Below, in pieces: positions 21,802 to 33,293 of a stretch of 64,000 nt of DNA. The notes under the pieces were generated by a model. It searched no databases. It had not been told where the DNA came from and saw only the letters and a program-made list of their open reading frames with translations. Position 1 is the stretch's first letter. Every line of letters starts with the position of its first letter. The stretch is taken from positions 320,728,452 to 320,792,451 of the forward strand of contig CM061141.1 in the NCBI GenBank assembly GCA_030789695.1. Direction: 5' to 3'. Source of the stretch: Scilla litardierei. Taxonomy: Eukaryota; Streptophyta; Magnoliopsida; Asparagales; Asparagaceae. The translations under genes and the position numbers were made by a program.

Positions 21802-23972
21802 ATGCCGCCCCGGACACGGCCGCGGTCGAAGAGAGCTTCCGCCAAGCGGAAGCGGTCGGATGATGCCGGCCCCTCCTACGAGTTGGAGGACTCTCCTCCA
21901 TCGTCCCCCACACACCCCGCACACCCCGCACAGCCTGCAGGCCCCGCACACCCCGCACAGCCTGCAGTGCACCCACAGCCCGCACAGCCTCTCCCTGCCG
22001 ACCCACAGCCACCACCACCGGCTCCACTGGTCGGGCCGCTCGGGATTACGTTCCGAGACGACGCACACCGCGCCGTCTTCGAGCGTATCTCCCAGCGCTC
22101 GATCGTACCCTCCAGGTTTGCACACCTCGCTGACCTAGGACGCCTGGGGGTACTAGAGGGGATGCTCACGTTGTACGACAACGTGGGCTGGCGAGATTTT
22201 TTCCAGGTGTCGGCGGATACTTTTACCCGCCTGACACTTGAGGTTTTGAGTTCGATCGCCCGGACCGATGAGGGATGCTCATTCCGGTTCATGGATCGAG
22301 AGTGCCAGGTCACTCTCGATATGATGAGAGCGTTCTTCTCATGGCCCGCCGTCCCCGGAGCCGATCACGGTTACGGCCCCACCCATATCCCCCCACCTTC
22401 CTTCGACGCCGGTGCCTTCTGGGCCCGGATTACAGGCCACCACGCCGCCTTTGACCCTAGTAGGGCCAAGGCCTCGGCCATCGTCCACCCCTGCCTACGC
22501 ATTGCCCAGCGCCTCATGGCGACCACCTTTTGGCCAGATATGAGCCGGGCACGATGTCTACGCCAGAGCTCTACATGCTCTATGCGATGACACGTCCCAA
22601 AGCTCTATCTAGGGATGGACACGAGCTTGTCCCCGCCGTCGTGATCGACATTGCGGCTTGGTTTTTAGACCGCATCATTGTATCGGTGGGCGCTCGCTCA
22701 CCGATCTGCTGCGGCGGTCTGATCACCCTGCTTACCATGATGACCGGCGAGGACCTACCTGACGACTTGCGACGCGTCCCGGGCCCCACTTCCCTGTCGA
22801 TAGACGTTATGGCCCGGATGAAGATGCTTCGTCCGCATGGCGAGCGTCACTGGGTCTGGTTGCACGGCCCTTACGGTGCCGACTACATGATTCTCCCGAG
22901 CCCTGCTCGGACTCATATTGCACCAGCCCACGTCGACTGGCTCCCGGCGATGGATGTGCTCATCCCCGCCGCCTACGTGCTCGAGGCCGAGGAGGCCGAG
23001 CAGGCCCACGCTGCCCAGGCTGCCCCCGCAGACCCTGCTGCACACCCTGCCGAGCCTGCCGCCGACCCTGTTGACCCAGTGGCCCCTCAGCCCCTACCAG
23101 ATGTTTCCGCTGCTCCTGACACCGCTGTGGGTGTCGAGAGTACTTTTGCTGAGCCCACTTCCACCACTGTCACCACTTCCGAGGCTGTCCCCACCACTCC
23201 CGCTGCCACCTCTGGCCCTCTGTCCGTGGAGCCTCTTTGCTCCGCTCTCCCCGAGCGCCCGCCGACCTTTGTCGAGAGTGGGGAGCCCTCGTTTGCCGCG
23301 GTCGTGGAGACCATGGCTAGCATGATCTCCGCTGGGGTTGCGCCTTTTGGTCCACACAGTTCCGCCCCAGCGGTAGTTACCTCTGTCTCCACCCCCGTTG
23401 TATTTTCCGAGAGTGTCGTGGCGTCTGTCCACACTTCTGTGCCACTGACCTCTCTGGCCGCCTCGTTGCCACCTTTGCACACTTCTTTCGCTGCCGCTGC
23501 CTCCACTTCCCACCAGCCGGTGCCCCGGCCTCACACTGAGGCCAGGCCCACATTTGCAGGCGCGGCACCTTTTGTCCCCTTCCCTGCTGAGCCCGTTACA
23601 TACTCCACTCGCGTACGCCAGCCTCGCCCTGCACAGCCTAGACCGGTGCGTTCCTCTGCACCACCCCCGCCCGACACTGTACTGCAGAGCATACGTGCTC
23701 TTGAGTTGGCGGTGAGTGGTCTTAGAGGTGACCTTAGGACCCTGTCCTCCACCGTCTCTACGATGGCTGGACGCTTCGAGCTGATCCCCCAGATCCACTA
23801 CTGCCTTACACAGGTCTTGGAGCGTCTCCCACGCGTACCCCCACCCACCCAGCAGGTTCCCACACACACTAGACCTGCTTCCACTTCCACGCCCACCCCA
23901 GCTCAGCAGCCTACACCACCACCACCTCCTCCTCCGCCTCAGGACGGAGACGGCGCAGCACCACCTTCTTAG
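21802..23972 (+). CDS. Athila-type late ORF (ATHILA ORF-1-like), one frameshift
   Basis: The ATG at 21802 opens a product with a basic start (PPRTRPRSKRASAKRKRS) that resembles a nuclear-localisation signal. A Pro/Ala-rich HPAQPA repeat follows. A folded region has LADLGRLGVLEGML, VSADTFTRLTLEVL and FRFMDRECQVTLDMMRAFF, as in the ATHILA ORF-1 family. A one-base loss near 22535 moves the frame; the continuation (ARYEPGTMSTPELYMLYAM) runs to the stop at 23972. The C-terminus is long, low-complexity Pro/Ser/Thr/Val, then ALELAVSGLRGDLRTLSS (possible short coiled coil) and a polyproline end. Position after pol is that of the env-like gene in other Athila elements, but no signal peptide or transmembrane helix is seen. 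Function unknown. Confidence 0.65.
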
Positions 23973-25903
23973 GCACCCTTGATGCCTTGATCCATTTCTG
24001 TCATTGTGCTACCCGTTTCTGCTGGGTCCTGTTGCACTTTTTGTCCACCCCCCCTCCCCTCACTTATTATGGTATTCTCTTTTTGCTCATATCTTTTTAT
24101 ATTTTTTTGGGAGAGAGGGAGAGTTTTTGGTGACACTTATATCTATGTATCGCTCCTATCTGTGCATGCATCATGTCCGCATCATATTTTCATTTCTTTA
24201 TTTTACCCTTTTTCTTTTCATTTTTCCATGCATGCATCCTCACTTGCCCCTCCCATCGATTGTCTCTCGGTGTGCCACACTTTGCACATTGAGGACACTG
24301 TGCCATTTAGCTTGGGGGAGTGAGTTCTCACGTTCTTTTTCGATGTGCCACCTTTATCTTTAGTTTTTCACACCATTTTTTTTCGCTTTTGCACTAATTT
24401 TTCATCATTTTTCTTTTATTTTGCCATGGATCACGTTTTTCTTATTTTCCTGTGTGTCGCATTGCATAGTTTCTATTTTCCCTTTATCTTTATTTCTTTT
24501 TCATCTCATGCTAGAGATGACTTTTCTGTGATGATGATGACGTTGGATTTAGCTTATTCTATATGCATGCTATATTTGTCTTGACTTAGGTTTTATTTCA
24601 GATATCAGATGCTATGATTTGCTTTGCATTTAGAATCGTAACCCACACCTTTTTCCGCATGAAAATGGATGAAATTTTATTATTAGCTAAGTCTGAACAT
24701 TCATATGTATGCTATCACAGAAAACACACCAAGATTCACGCATTGAATGCTTATATCTGGAGTACTGATTTCTTTTCCTATATCACTTCTATATGCATGA
24801 ATTGTACACTTCACTTCAGGATGATTGAATGATGTTAGCTATGATATATCTGGATTAGTTAGCTTTTTGTGATCGAAACTGAGTAGATTAGATTACCCTG
24901 CTGAAGTTGTCGTGCATGTCTTATAGAGTGAACCGAGAGTTATATTTATTTCTTTCTCCACAAATCTTGAACATCATTTCTCTACTTTTAAAATCATTGG
25001 CGAATCTCCCCTTAGTGATTCTATTCTATGGCATTTTCCCCCGCTACTAATTTCTAGCTCCAAATCTCTTATTCTAAAAAAAAGAGAGAGAAAAACATTC
25101 TTGTACATCATTATCTCTCTCTGAGTTGGGATCGTTGTGTATATATTGCTTATTGCAAAGAAAAAAAATCCTCAATAAAAGATCCCATCTCACCTTCTTT
25201 CTTTCTTCTTTCTTTTCGTTGCTTTTGGAGCTATATGTATAAAAAATGGGGATGTAAATATTTTTTATGCCACCACGCTTATAGATAAGCTTGGGGGAGG
25301 GGATCCATTGATGTGTGAGAGAGTGACTACTTGACATTGCACGACAACCTAGGCTAAGTAATATTCTATACTCGGTGAGATTATTTTTAGTTTTACGAAA
25401 TCCAGAAATCTAAGCCTAGCGTTCATTTCATGAAATCCATACTTTTCTATTCTCTCTACTCTATAGTGTGATACTCTTATACTCCAGATAGAAAGCGTTC
25501 AATTGAAAAGTGTGTGATCTGTGATTTGTATACCGCTTTAAATGATTCAGACGACGTTAATTTTAAAATCATTCCGCTTTTCATGATTATATCGCTTTTC
25601 GTGGGTTTTCTATCTCTATTTGCATTACTATACTATGATATCAAAATAAAATCCTTTGACATGAGTTTTTCATTCTGTGCATGCTATAAGAGTAAGTGAA
25701 ACCCACGTCCTGAGAAAATGATCTAGCATCCTACCTCTTCGCTTCTTTCTTTCTTTCTTTCTTCTTTATTTTCATTTCGTTTTCATTCTTCTTCGTTTTT
25801 CTTTTTCCATTTTTTTTTTCGCCGTTTTCATTTTCCGAATCCACCGGGTTCGCCTTCTACTTATCTTCCTCGAGGACGAGTAAGAGGCAAGCTTGGGGGA
25901 TTT
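23973..25903 (+). other. 3' untranslated region of the Athila-like element with polypurine tracts
   Basis: T-rich, without coding domains. The motif AGCTTGGGGGAG occurs at 24309-24320 and 25288-25299 and ends as AGCTTGGGGGAT at 25890-25901, directly before the 3' LTR; another copy is at 20435-20446 inside the pol tail. The last one is the working polypurine tract. Words such as GAGGACACTGTGCC precede the 24309 copy. Confidence 0.7.
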
Positions 25904-27721
25904 TGATCACTCCTTATTTTACACCTTTTTTCCGCATGTTTGCATGCCATTTGGATCGCCCAAATCATGTTTTTCACGATATATCGACGATATTGCGATG
26001 CTTTTCACGATTTGTTGTTTTTGTCGCATTTCAGGTGATTTGGCGCGATTTGGAGTGATCCCGAGATGCGCTTACTCTAGACGGTCACCAACAACCTCCC
26101 CGAGGGGTATTTTGCTGTTGGAGAGGAGCGGAAGAAGAATGGACGTCGCAGGAGCGACGAGGAGGCCAAAACAAGCAGATTGGGCATTCTTTGTGTCCCA
26201 CTCGGCCGAGTGGAGGAGCCACTCGGCCGACCAGCGAGACACTGCTCGGCCGACCACTTCAGACACGAGTTACCTGTGCACTCGGCCGAGCACAGAAGAC
26301 CCACTCGGCCGAGTGACGATACCACGTCCGCCCGAGTGGCGCCCAGACGAAGCCCTTCCAAAACATCGAACTTTCTGTTTTTCGGCTGCCTGAACTTCAG
26401 AAGACCCACTCGGCCGAGTGGAGAATCCCGTCCGCCCGAGTGCAGTGAAGTCATCGGCCGAGTGACGACAACTCACTCGGCCGAGCCGCCTCCGAACTGA
26501 AGACCCCTGAAAGCCCCGACTTTCTGGAAAATTGCAGGGTTTTCACTCGGCCGAGCGACTTTTGTCACTCGGCCGAGTGCGATGCGCTGCCTGTAGCGAA
26601 AACTGCGGAAAACAGGCTGTGCAGGGGTATTTTGGTCACGATTTTTGGACGATTTTTGGGGCTATTTAAGCCCTGTTTTTACCCTAGTTTTGAGAGCCAT
26701 CTCTTGGATTTTTTGCAGCTTTTTAGATTACTTTTTAGCTTTATTATTGTGATTGGAGAAGAGGAAAAACTTGGATTTTTGTTGGATTAAATTGAAGAAC
26801 TCCATTGGTTTGCATCTCTCTTCCCTAAAAATTCTATTTTTATTGTTTATCTCAATATTTGTGATGAATTCTATTGCTTATTTCATTGATTATTTTTGTG
26901 CTATTGCTATGATTTGTGAGTAGTCTCCATGTCTTGGGGCATGGGGATGAACCCTCCAAGCCCTATTTCCTATTTGTGATGAATTGGTAGAAATTGAGCT
27001 AGAATTGCTATTAGGGATTAGATTGGGATCGATTTACTACGGATAGCTAGGAATTCATATCAATTGGGATTTGCAAGAGATTGGATCCCAATTTGATAGG
27101 AAGCCCTAGAAATCCGAATTGGGTTGGAGTCGGATTTTCGAAGTATCGGTTTGCAAGAGATTGGACCGATACCAGGATTTCCGATTGCAATTCCATGCCA
27201 ATACCCGTTTGCAAGAGATTGGACGGGTAGGAACTATCCTAATTTAGATTGTGGACCGAGTTTGCAAGAGATTGGGCTCAGTGCGCAATTGGACGATGAT
27301 GTTGATCCTAATGCTAGCTTCCCTAGGCTAGGGTTTGCAAGAGATTGGACCCAAACCTAGGATAGCTATAGACCGGCAACAGCGCGAGAGCGTGAGCTTG
27401 GTTCTACATTCAGTTGCAACTAGTTCATCCGAAATCTCATTCTAGCAATTTTGATACCGACGAACCACATTTATGAAATACGGTGAGTAGCGGGAATTCC
27501 CCATTCCCTAGACGTTCTTTATTTGATTTGATATTTCGCACATTTGTCTGACGATTGTGACAGGATCGCCCAAGGCAATTTTCTCTGTTCTCAAATAGCC
27601 AGGTTGATTCGGAGCAAGCACAGTCATTCGTCTTCCATGTGTTCGATACCCGCTCGCTGCTACACCGTGCACTTGCGGTAAAACTACAACCGTTCTTTGG
27701 GTGTATACTCGGGACCGACCA
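25904..27721 (+). repeat. 3' LTR of the Athila-like element
   Basis: Copy of 14730-16558 with about nine to ten substitutions by eye and one fewer TTTTTGGACGA unit (26637-26658 versus 15468-15500). Ends GGGACCGACCA, then the GTAAT duplication. Confidence 0.93.
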
Positions 27722-27726
27722 GTAAT

Positions 27727-28028
27727 GAAGATGAGGCTGATGGAAACTACGAGGATGAGTGGATGGAGGAGTTTGATGGGGATGCTACTATGGAGAATCA
27801 GGAGTGGGAGGAGGAAATGCGCCACCTTGCATCATCATTGAAGTCGATTAAAAAGAAAAATATAGATCCCCCTCGACGGAAAAGTTTAAGAATTCCTAGG
27901 AATTCTAAATATTAGGACTCAAACGCTGAGTTGATCAGTTGGATAATTTATGATTGTTTTCTTTAGAGTTTTTATGTTTTGGAGCTTTCTGTAATCCAAT
28001 ATTGTTATTGATGAGTTATATGAATAAA
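27727..28028 (+). pseudogene. 3' end of the DUF4283/zf-CCHC_4 gene with poly(A) signal
   Basis: The frame broken at 14724 continues here after removal of the LTR element and one GTAAT copy. It encodes an acidic tail (EDEADGNYEDEWMEEFDGD) and a basic end (SLKSIKKKNIDPPRRKSLR), and stops at 27915. A gene-like 3' UTR follows with AATAAA at 28023-28028, then a TA microsatellite. No LINE ORF2 follows, so this resembles a stand-alone gene or captured transcript more than an intact LINE. Confidence 0.65.
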
Positions 28029-28041
28029 GTTGTTAACCCTT

Positions 28042-28076
<35 letters not shown>

Positions 28077-28077
<1 letters not shown>

Positions 28078-28964
28078 TAGTCATAACCCGTGCCCACGGG
28101 CACGGTTCATTTAAGATTTTCCCTTGCGAAATCTTTGTTCCCCGAATTTTTTTTTCAAAGCCAAAATTTAAAAGAAAAACAAATTAGCTTACAATATTTA
28201 GCGGCACAGGCGCCTTCGGCGTGGGTGCCTTCGGTGCGGAACAACAAATTCAGCGCATGCGCCTTCGACACAGAACACTAAATTCGACGTGGGTGCCTTC
28301 GGCGCAGAACAACAAATTCGACGTAAAACAACAATTTCGACGCAGGTGCCTTAGGCGCGGAATAACAAATCAGCGTTAAAAATGGCGCGGGCGCCTTCGG
28401 CTCGGAACAACAAATTCAGCGCATGCGCCTTCGACACAGAAAACCAAATTCGACGTGGGTGCCTTCGGCGCAGAACAACAAATTCGACGTAAAACAACAA
28501 TTTCGGCACAGGTGCCTTAGGCGCGGAACAACAAATCAGCGTTAAAAAATTTAGTGGGCGCCTTCGGCGCGGGCGCGACTTCATATACGTATAATCCGTG
28601 CCCGTGGGACAATGTTCATTTAAAAATCTTGGACCCACTAATTTTAAACAAACATCAATAATTATTTGTTTCCCCTGAAATATCAGCAGATGTGATCGAA
28701 ATTTTACAGGGTTTTGCAACGCGGATCAATGAGTTGGCAGCATCTCCCGCATTCATTCTCCCACAGCTCGCGTTCATTCCCAAGATGAGATTGTGTGTGT
28801 GCACAACATTTTTTTCATAACTAATATTAAAAGGCAATTCCTAATTTCAATGTTTTTGTGTATTCCCAACAAATTTCTCTTCAACCCAAAAATTTCCCTC
28901 CAAAACTTGATGTGACATTGCCACATAGGACAAATTCAAAATCTGCCCTCAATTGTAATATAGA
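28077..28964 (-). mobile_element. Non-autonomous Helitron (copy 1)
   Basis: Read on the minus strand it starts TCTATATTACAATTG after an A (28965) and ends in a hairpin CCCGTGCCCGTGGGCACGGG, then TTATGACTAG, before a T (28076). The A|T insertion, 5' TC, 3' CTAG and a hairpin ~8-10 bases before the end are the Helitron rules. It sits in a TA microsatellite. The interior has a ~178-bp tandem duplication (about 28200-28375 and 28378-28555) rich in GCGCCTTCGGC, and a decayed second copy of the terminal hairpin near 28585. No Rep/helicase gene. Confidence 0.75.
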
Positions 28965-30339
28965 TATATATATATATATATATGGATGTATTCGGCTGCG
29001 AATGAGATTTGCACACAGCCCGTGCAAATGGGCCTCCGTTCGTCTGATGACACGGCCACACCCCAACTCAAAACGTGGGGATATTCAAAGGCTCAGACAT
29101 TCCCATGCCTCATTGCCGTATACGTAAATGTATATACGGAATTTGCTCCAAGAATCCAACATGTTCCATTGGCTGCAACGGTTGCAAGCAAAGTGTTGCT
29201 TACCATCCTAGTTGCCTCGCCATCACATAGGAACTGGTATGAAGGGAAAATCATCATCGCCGAGTAATCTAGAATGTGCATACCACAACTTTTTCACCAC
29301 ATGGAAACTGCATTTTTCTTGTATTTGAATATCTGCACGTAAACAGGAAAAGATGTATTTGAATATCTACACGTAAACAGAGAGATTTCATGAATATACA
29401 TGTTGTGCCCCTAATAAATGATTTATCGTGGCTGATGCGTGTTAGTTGCTCTTCTGAGACAAATCCCAGGTCTAAATTTACGTTGCGCAGTGCACGTGTG
29501 AATATATGCATGTGTGCGCGTGTATACATAAGATTGCTGAATATATGATGACAATACAGCCAATTTTCTGCAATGTATGCCCAGTTGATATTTAATTGGA
29601 AGACTAGATGAGCAAATGAGAGATGATGTCTGTCTCTCACCAACCACTCCTCACTTTCGTTTGTCAAATTCCCATTGCTTCCATGACCCGGCAAAATTGA
29701 TGGGGAGAGAAACAAACATTTTTAAAGTTCCATTAGCACATTTGATACATTTAATTAATCAATATAGCTGACCGTTTCAATCATTAAGTTGTGCTGCCCA
29801 CATCTTCTTCTAAATTAAGCATAACATAGTTAGCTTTTAATCCTGTCCGTCGGTTTTTTTCCCACCGTGCACTTTGTGCACAGGTAATTTATAGTATTTT
29901 GATAAAAGCGGATGCATGTATGAATGCCCATCAAGAAGCCAAATACTCCGGCAGCTGAAGACATTGGCATATACAACCCACCAAGCTAATCATAACTAAA
30001 TCTTAGAATTAGCACCAATAATTGCCATCACTGGAGATTTGGTGGGAGGTTCCATCCTTTCAGTCTCCTTTAAAGGATTGAAAGCTTCATTCAATTAGCT
30101 AATTCTGTTAAATTAATTAATTTTAAAGTAAACAGATCTCCAAACTGATCCTGATGCTGATGGTGTCAATAATTATTGCTAGGTATCCGTTATTTGAGTA
30201 AATAACAATATTCAAAGTTTCAGTCAAAAAATCATAGAACTATACCGAGATTATTGGCTGGATTTATTTAATATTTCGTAAATCCTTGTGAATGTTATAG
30301 AATAATTGGACTCAAGAGAATGGAGATAAGCTATTCTAG
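28965..30339. other. CACTA core between Helitron and copia, no gene seen
   Basis: AT-rich with a few GC-richer patches (29000-29265). A short plus-strand open stretch ending WYEGKIIIAE at 29267 was not recognised. No repeat boundary could be fixed. Confidence 0.35.
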
Positions 30340-30507
30340 TCAAAAGTATGAGTAACCATGGCCATTGGCCATGGTTCTCTATATATTAAGTAAAGAGGGG
30401 AGGAGAAGGGACTCAAGGAGACCAATGGTCCCCATTACCCATAGTAATGGGGACCAATGAGTGGGTAATGAAGGAGTGGAGGCCAAAGGCCTGCCTCATT
30501 CATAACA
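30340..30507 (-). repeat. 3' LTR start of the copia element (outer edge uncertain)
   Basis: On the minus strand the polypurine tract GTAAGGGGGAG (30518-30508) is followed by TGTTATGAATGAGG at 30507. The LTR holds two strong palindromes: ATTGGTCCCCATTAC...GTAATGGGGACCAAT (30422-30459) and AACCATGGCC ATT GGCCATGGTT (30355-30377). The end of this LTR and its 5' partner were not identified. Confidence 0.55.
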
Positions 30508-30717
30508 CTCCCCCTTACACATTCATCACTTTGGTCTCAGCATCTGAGGCCAAGAGGGGTGGATACTTCTGGATCCAGAGTAAGTGTGTTTGCCTCGTTA
30601 AAACCTTAGCTGTGGAAAACTCAGTGGGAAAACCCAACAGCTTAAGGAAAAAGAGTGCAACCCACAGGTCACTCCCCCTGATCCGTACAAGCTTCAGGCT
30701 TGCAGGTCTTTCAATTG

Positions 30718-32450
30718 TCACATACCAATGTTCTTTACAAGCTTTACAAAAGTACATTTTGGCAAAGACTTAGTAAAAAGATCAGCTAAGTTGTTGCAGG
30801 ACTGTATCTGCTGAACTTCGATCTGCTTGTCCTCCTTTAGCTCATGTATCCAGAAAAACTTGGGGGATATGTGCTTCGTCATGTCGCCCTTGATGTAGCC
30901 CTTTTGAAGTTGAGCAATGCACGCAGCGTTGTCTTCAAACAGGACGGTAGGCTCCAAATCACTGGTCTTCAGGCCAGTAGATTGAAGAATGTGTTGGACG
31001 ACGGATCGTAGCCAATAACACTCTCTGATCACTTCATGGATCGCAATTAGTTCTGAATGGTTGGATGATGTAGCAGTTGTGGTTTGCTTTACCGATCTCC
31101 ATGAGATAGCAGTACCTCCGTAGGTAAATACAAAACATGTTTGAGATTTTGCCGTGTGCGGATCAGAGAGATAACCTGCATCAGCATAACCAAACAATTT
31201 GGGGGAGGCACCTCTCTGATAGTAAAGTCCAAGATCAATGGATCCCTGAAGGTATCGCAGAAGATGCTTTACTCCGTTCCAGTGGCGCTTTGTGGGCGCT
31301 GCACTGTGTCTGGCTAGTAGATTAACTGTAAACGCTATATCGGGATGCGTACAGTTAGCCAGATATAGAAGTGCTCCAATGGCACTGAGGTAGGGTACTT
31401 CAGGACCCAGTATCTCCTCCCCCTCTTCCAGTGGTCGGAAGGGGTCCTTATGTACATCTAATGATCTTATGACCATAGGGGTACCTAAAGGATGACATTT
31501 ATCCATATGAAACTTGCGTAGAAGTTTCTTTGTATAATTAGATTGGTGTAATAGGATTCCACCTCTTAGGTGTTCTATCTGTAAGCCAAGACAATACTTT
31601 GTTTTGCCTAGGTCTTTCATTTCAAAAGTATGTTTAAGGCTTTCAGATAGCTCTTTGATCTCTGCAGGAGATCCTATGAGATTTAAGTCATCTACATATA
31701 CAGCTATGATGACGAATCCTGTGCCCATTTTTTTGATAAAGATACACGGGCAGACTTCGTTATTCGTGAATCCTTGCTGTGCAAGGAAATCACTAAGTCT
31801 GTTATACCACATCTTTCCCGATTGTTTTAGACCATATAATGATCTATGTAGCCTTACAGAGAATACGTCCCGAGGTATCTCTTTCATCTCTGGGGGTAGA
31901 TTAAACCCATCAGGAAGTCTCATATAGATATTTTTATCTATATCGCCATATAGATATGCAGTCACAACGTCCATGAGCTGCATTTCTAGGCTTTCCAGAG
32001 AAGTTAGGCTGATTAAAAATCGGAAGGTGATCGAATCCATGACCGGGGAATACGTATCTTCGTAATCAATCCCCGGTCTTTGGGAAAATCCCTGGGCTAC
32101 AAGGCGTGCCTTATAGCGAACGATCACATTATTTTCATCTCTTTTTCTTATGAAAACCCACTTATATCCCACAGGCTTTACACCTACTGGTGTTTGGACT
32201 ACTGGTCCAAAGACTTTACGTTTCAAGAGTGAGTCCAGCTCTACTCTTATTGCCTCGTCCCACTTTGGCCAATCATCTCTGCGTTTACATTCCGCTAGAG
32301 ATCGTGGTTCGACGTCATCGTCATATTCAGTGACGTGAACGGCAATATCGAACGCAAAATCGTCGTCGACGACTATGCTATTTCTGTCCAGTACTTCTCC
32401 AGTACGTACAAAATTTAATGATGTTTCTCCTATTGTTTCCTCAGCTCGGG
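30718..32450 (-). pseudogene. Copia pol: reverse transcriptase and RNase H
   Basis: The open frame from about 32300 down to 30718 begins within the RT N-terminus (WPKWDEAIRVEL, then YKWVFIRKRDENN). It contains ARLVAQGFSQRPGIDY, the catalytic IAVYVDDLNLIG and the RNase H segments GYADAGYLSDP and SNHSELIAIHE, and ends LADLFTKSLP..LVKNIGM and stop. The RT/RNase H part is complete and uninterrupted. It is separated from the integrase by a stop at 32454 and a frame change. It belongs to the copia order gag-PR-IN-RT-RH. The product would copy the element's RNA. Confidence 0.88.
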
Positions 32451-32453
32451 AAA

Positions 32454-33293
32454 TCAGGAGGGGAGAAGTAGCTGGTCTGAGCTAGCATCCTGTAGAGGGA
32501 TAATCTTAGTATCTCCAGGAGTCTTCCTCTTTCGAGAAACTTTATCTTTTGAACCTGGTGGGCGTCGTCTTTTCATTTGAGGTACAGCCAATTCTGCTGC
32601 TGGTGGATTGCATCCATCTATGGGGATGTCAATCCTAGCTGACGTATTGGCAGCAGGGACGTGTGAACGGACAATCTTCTGGTTGTCCGTGAATTTATCC
32701 GGCAAAAGATGTACTGTATTCTGGATGTGAAGGATCTTTATGATCTTATCTTCACACAGATTAGTACGCGGATCATATAGGGACAAAGACTTCTGGTCCC
32801 AACTAATGGTCTCAGAAGCTTCTGGCTTCTTAGACTGTGTGCCCAGTTTAGGAAAAATTTTCTCATTAAATTCACAGTCAGAAAAACGTGCCTTGAATGC
32901 GTCACCCGTCAGGGGTTCAAGGTATCTTATAATAGAGGGCGAATCAAACCCAATATATATACCTAGACGACGCTGAGGACCCATTTTGGTCCTATGAGGT
33001 GGTGCTATTGGGACATAAACCGCACAACCAAACACTCTCAAATGAGAGATATCCAAAGTTGCGCCATATGCTAGTTGCAACAGGGATAAAGTATGACCTC
33101 CAGAGGGTCTTATCCTAATAAGTGATGCAGCATGTAAAATAGCATGCACCCAAGCATCCACAGGCAACTGGGATTGCATAAGCAATGGACGTGCAATCCA
33201 TTGGAGTCTCTTTATAAGGGACTCAGCTAATCCGTTTTGGGTGTGAACATGTGCTACAGGATGTTCAACTTCAATACCCATTGCCCGGCAATA
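32454..33293 (-). pseudogene. Copia integrase, C-terminal part
   Basis: From 33293 downward the frame encodes MGIEVEHPVAHVHTQNGLAESL (catalytic Glu), then the usual GATLDISHLRVFGCAVYVP and LGIYIGFDSPSIIRYLEPLTGD segments, and stops at 32454 after KRKRPPGSKDK-like basic sequence. It is the continuation of the frame at 35916-35047; a solo LTR plus a CAATA duplication separates them. The stop at 32454 breaks the link to the RT. Confidence 0.85.

Larger units (their letters stand above)
14730..27721 (+). mobile_element. Complete Athila-like Ty3 LTR retrotransposon, TSD GTAAT
   Basis: Two near-identical LTRs (14730-16558 and 25904-27721) bound the element, and the pentamer GTAAT flanks it (14725-14729 and 27722-27726). 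The primer-binding site TGGCGCCGTTGCCGGGGA at 16565-16582 and the polypurine tract AGCTTGGGGGAT at 25890-25901 are in place. By eye the LTRs differ at about nine to ten bases plus one 11-bp repeat-unit indel, which explains the 1829 versus 1818 lengths. This means recent insertion. Gene order is pol (16698-20575) then a late ORF (21802-23972). Gag and protease are missing. Confidence 0.93.

Noticed and set aside
22755..23867. Long minus-strand frames opposite the late ORF
   Set aside because: Shadows of the GC-rich Pro/Ala coding sequence on the plus strand.
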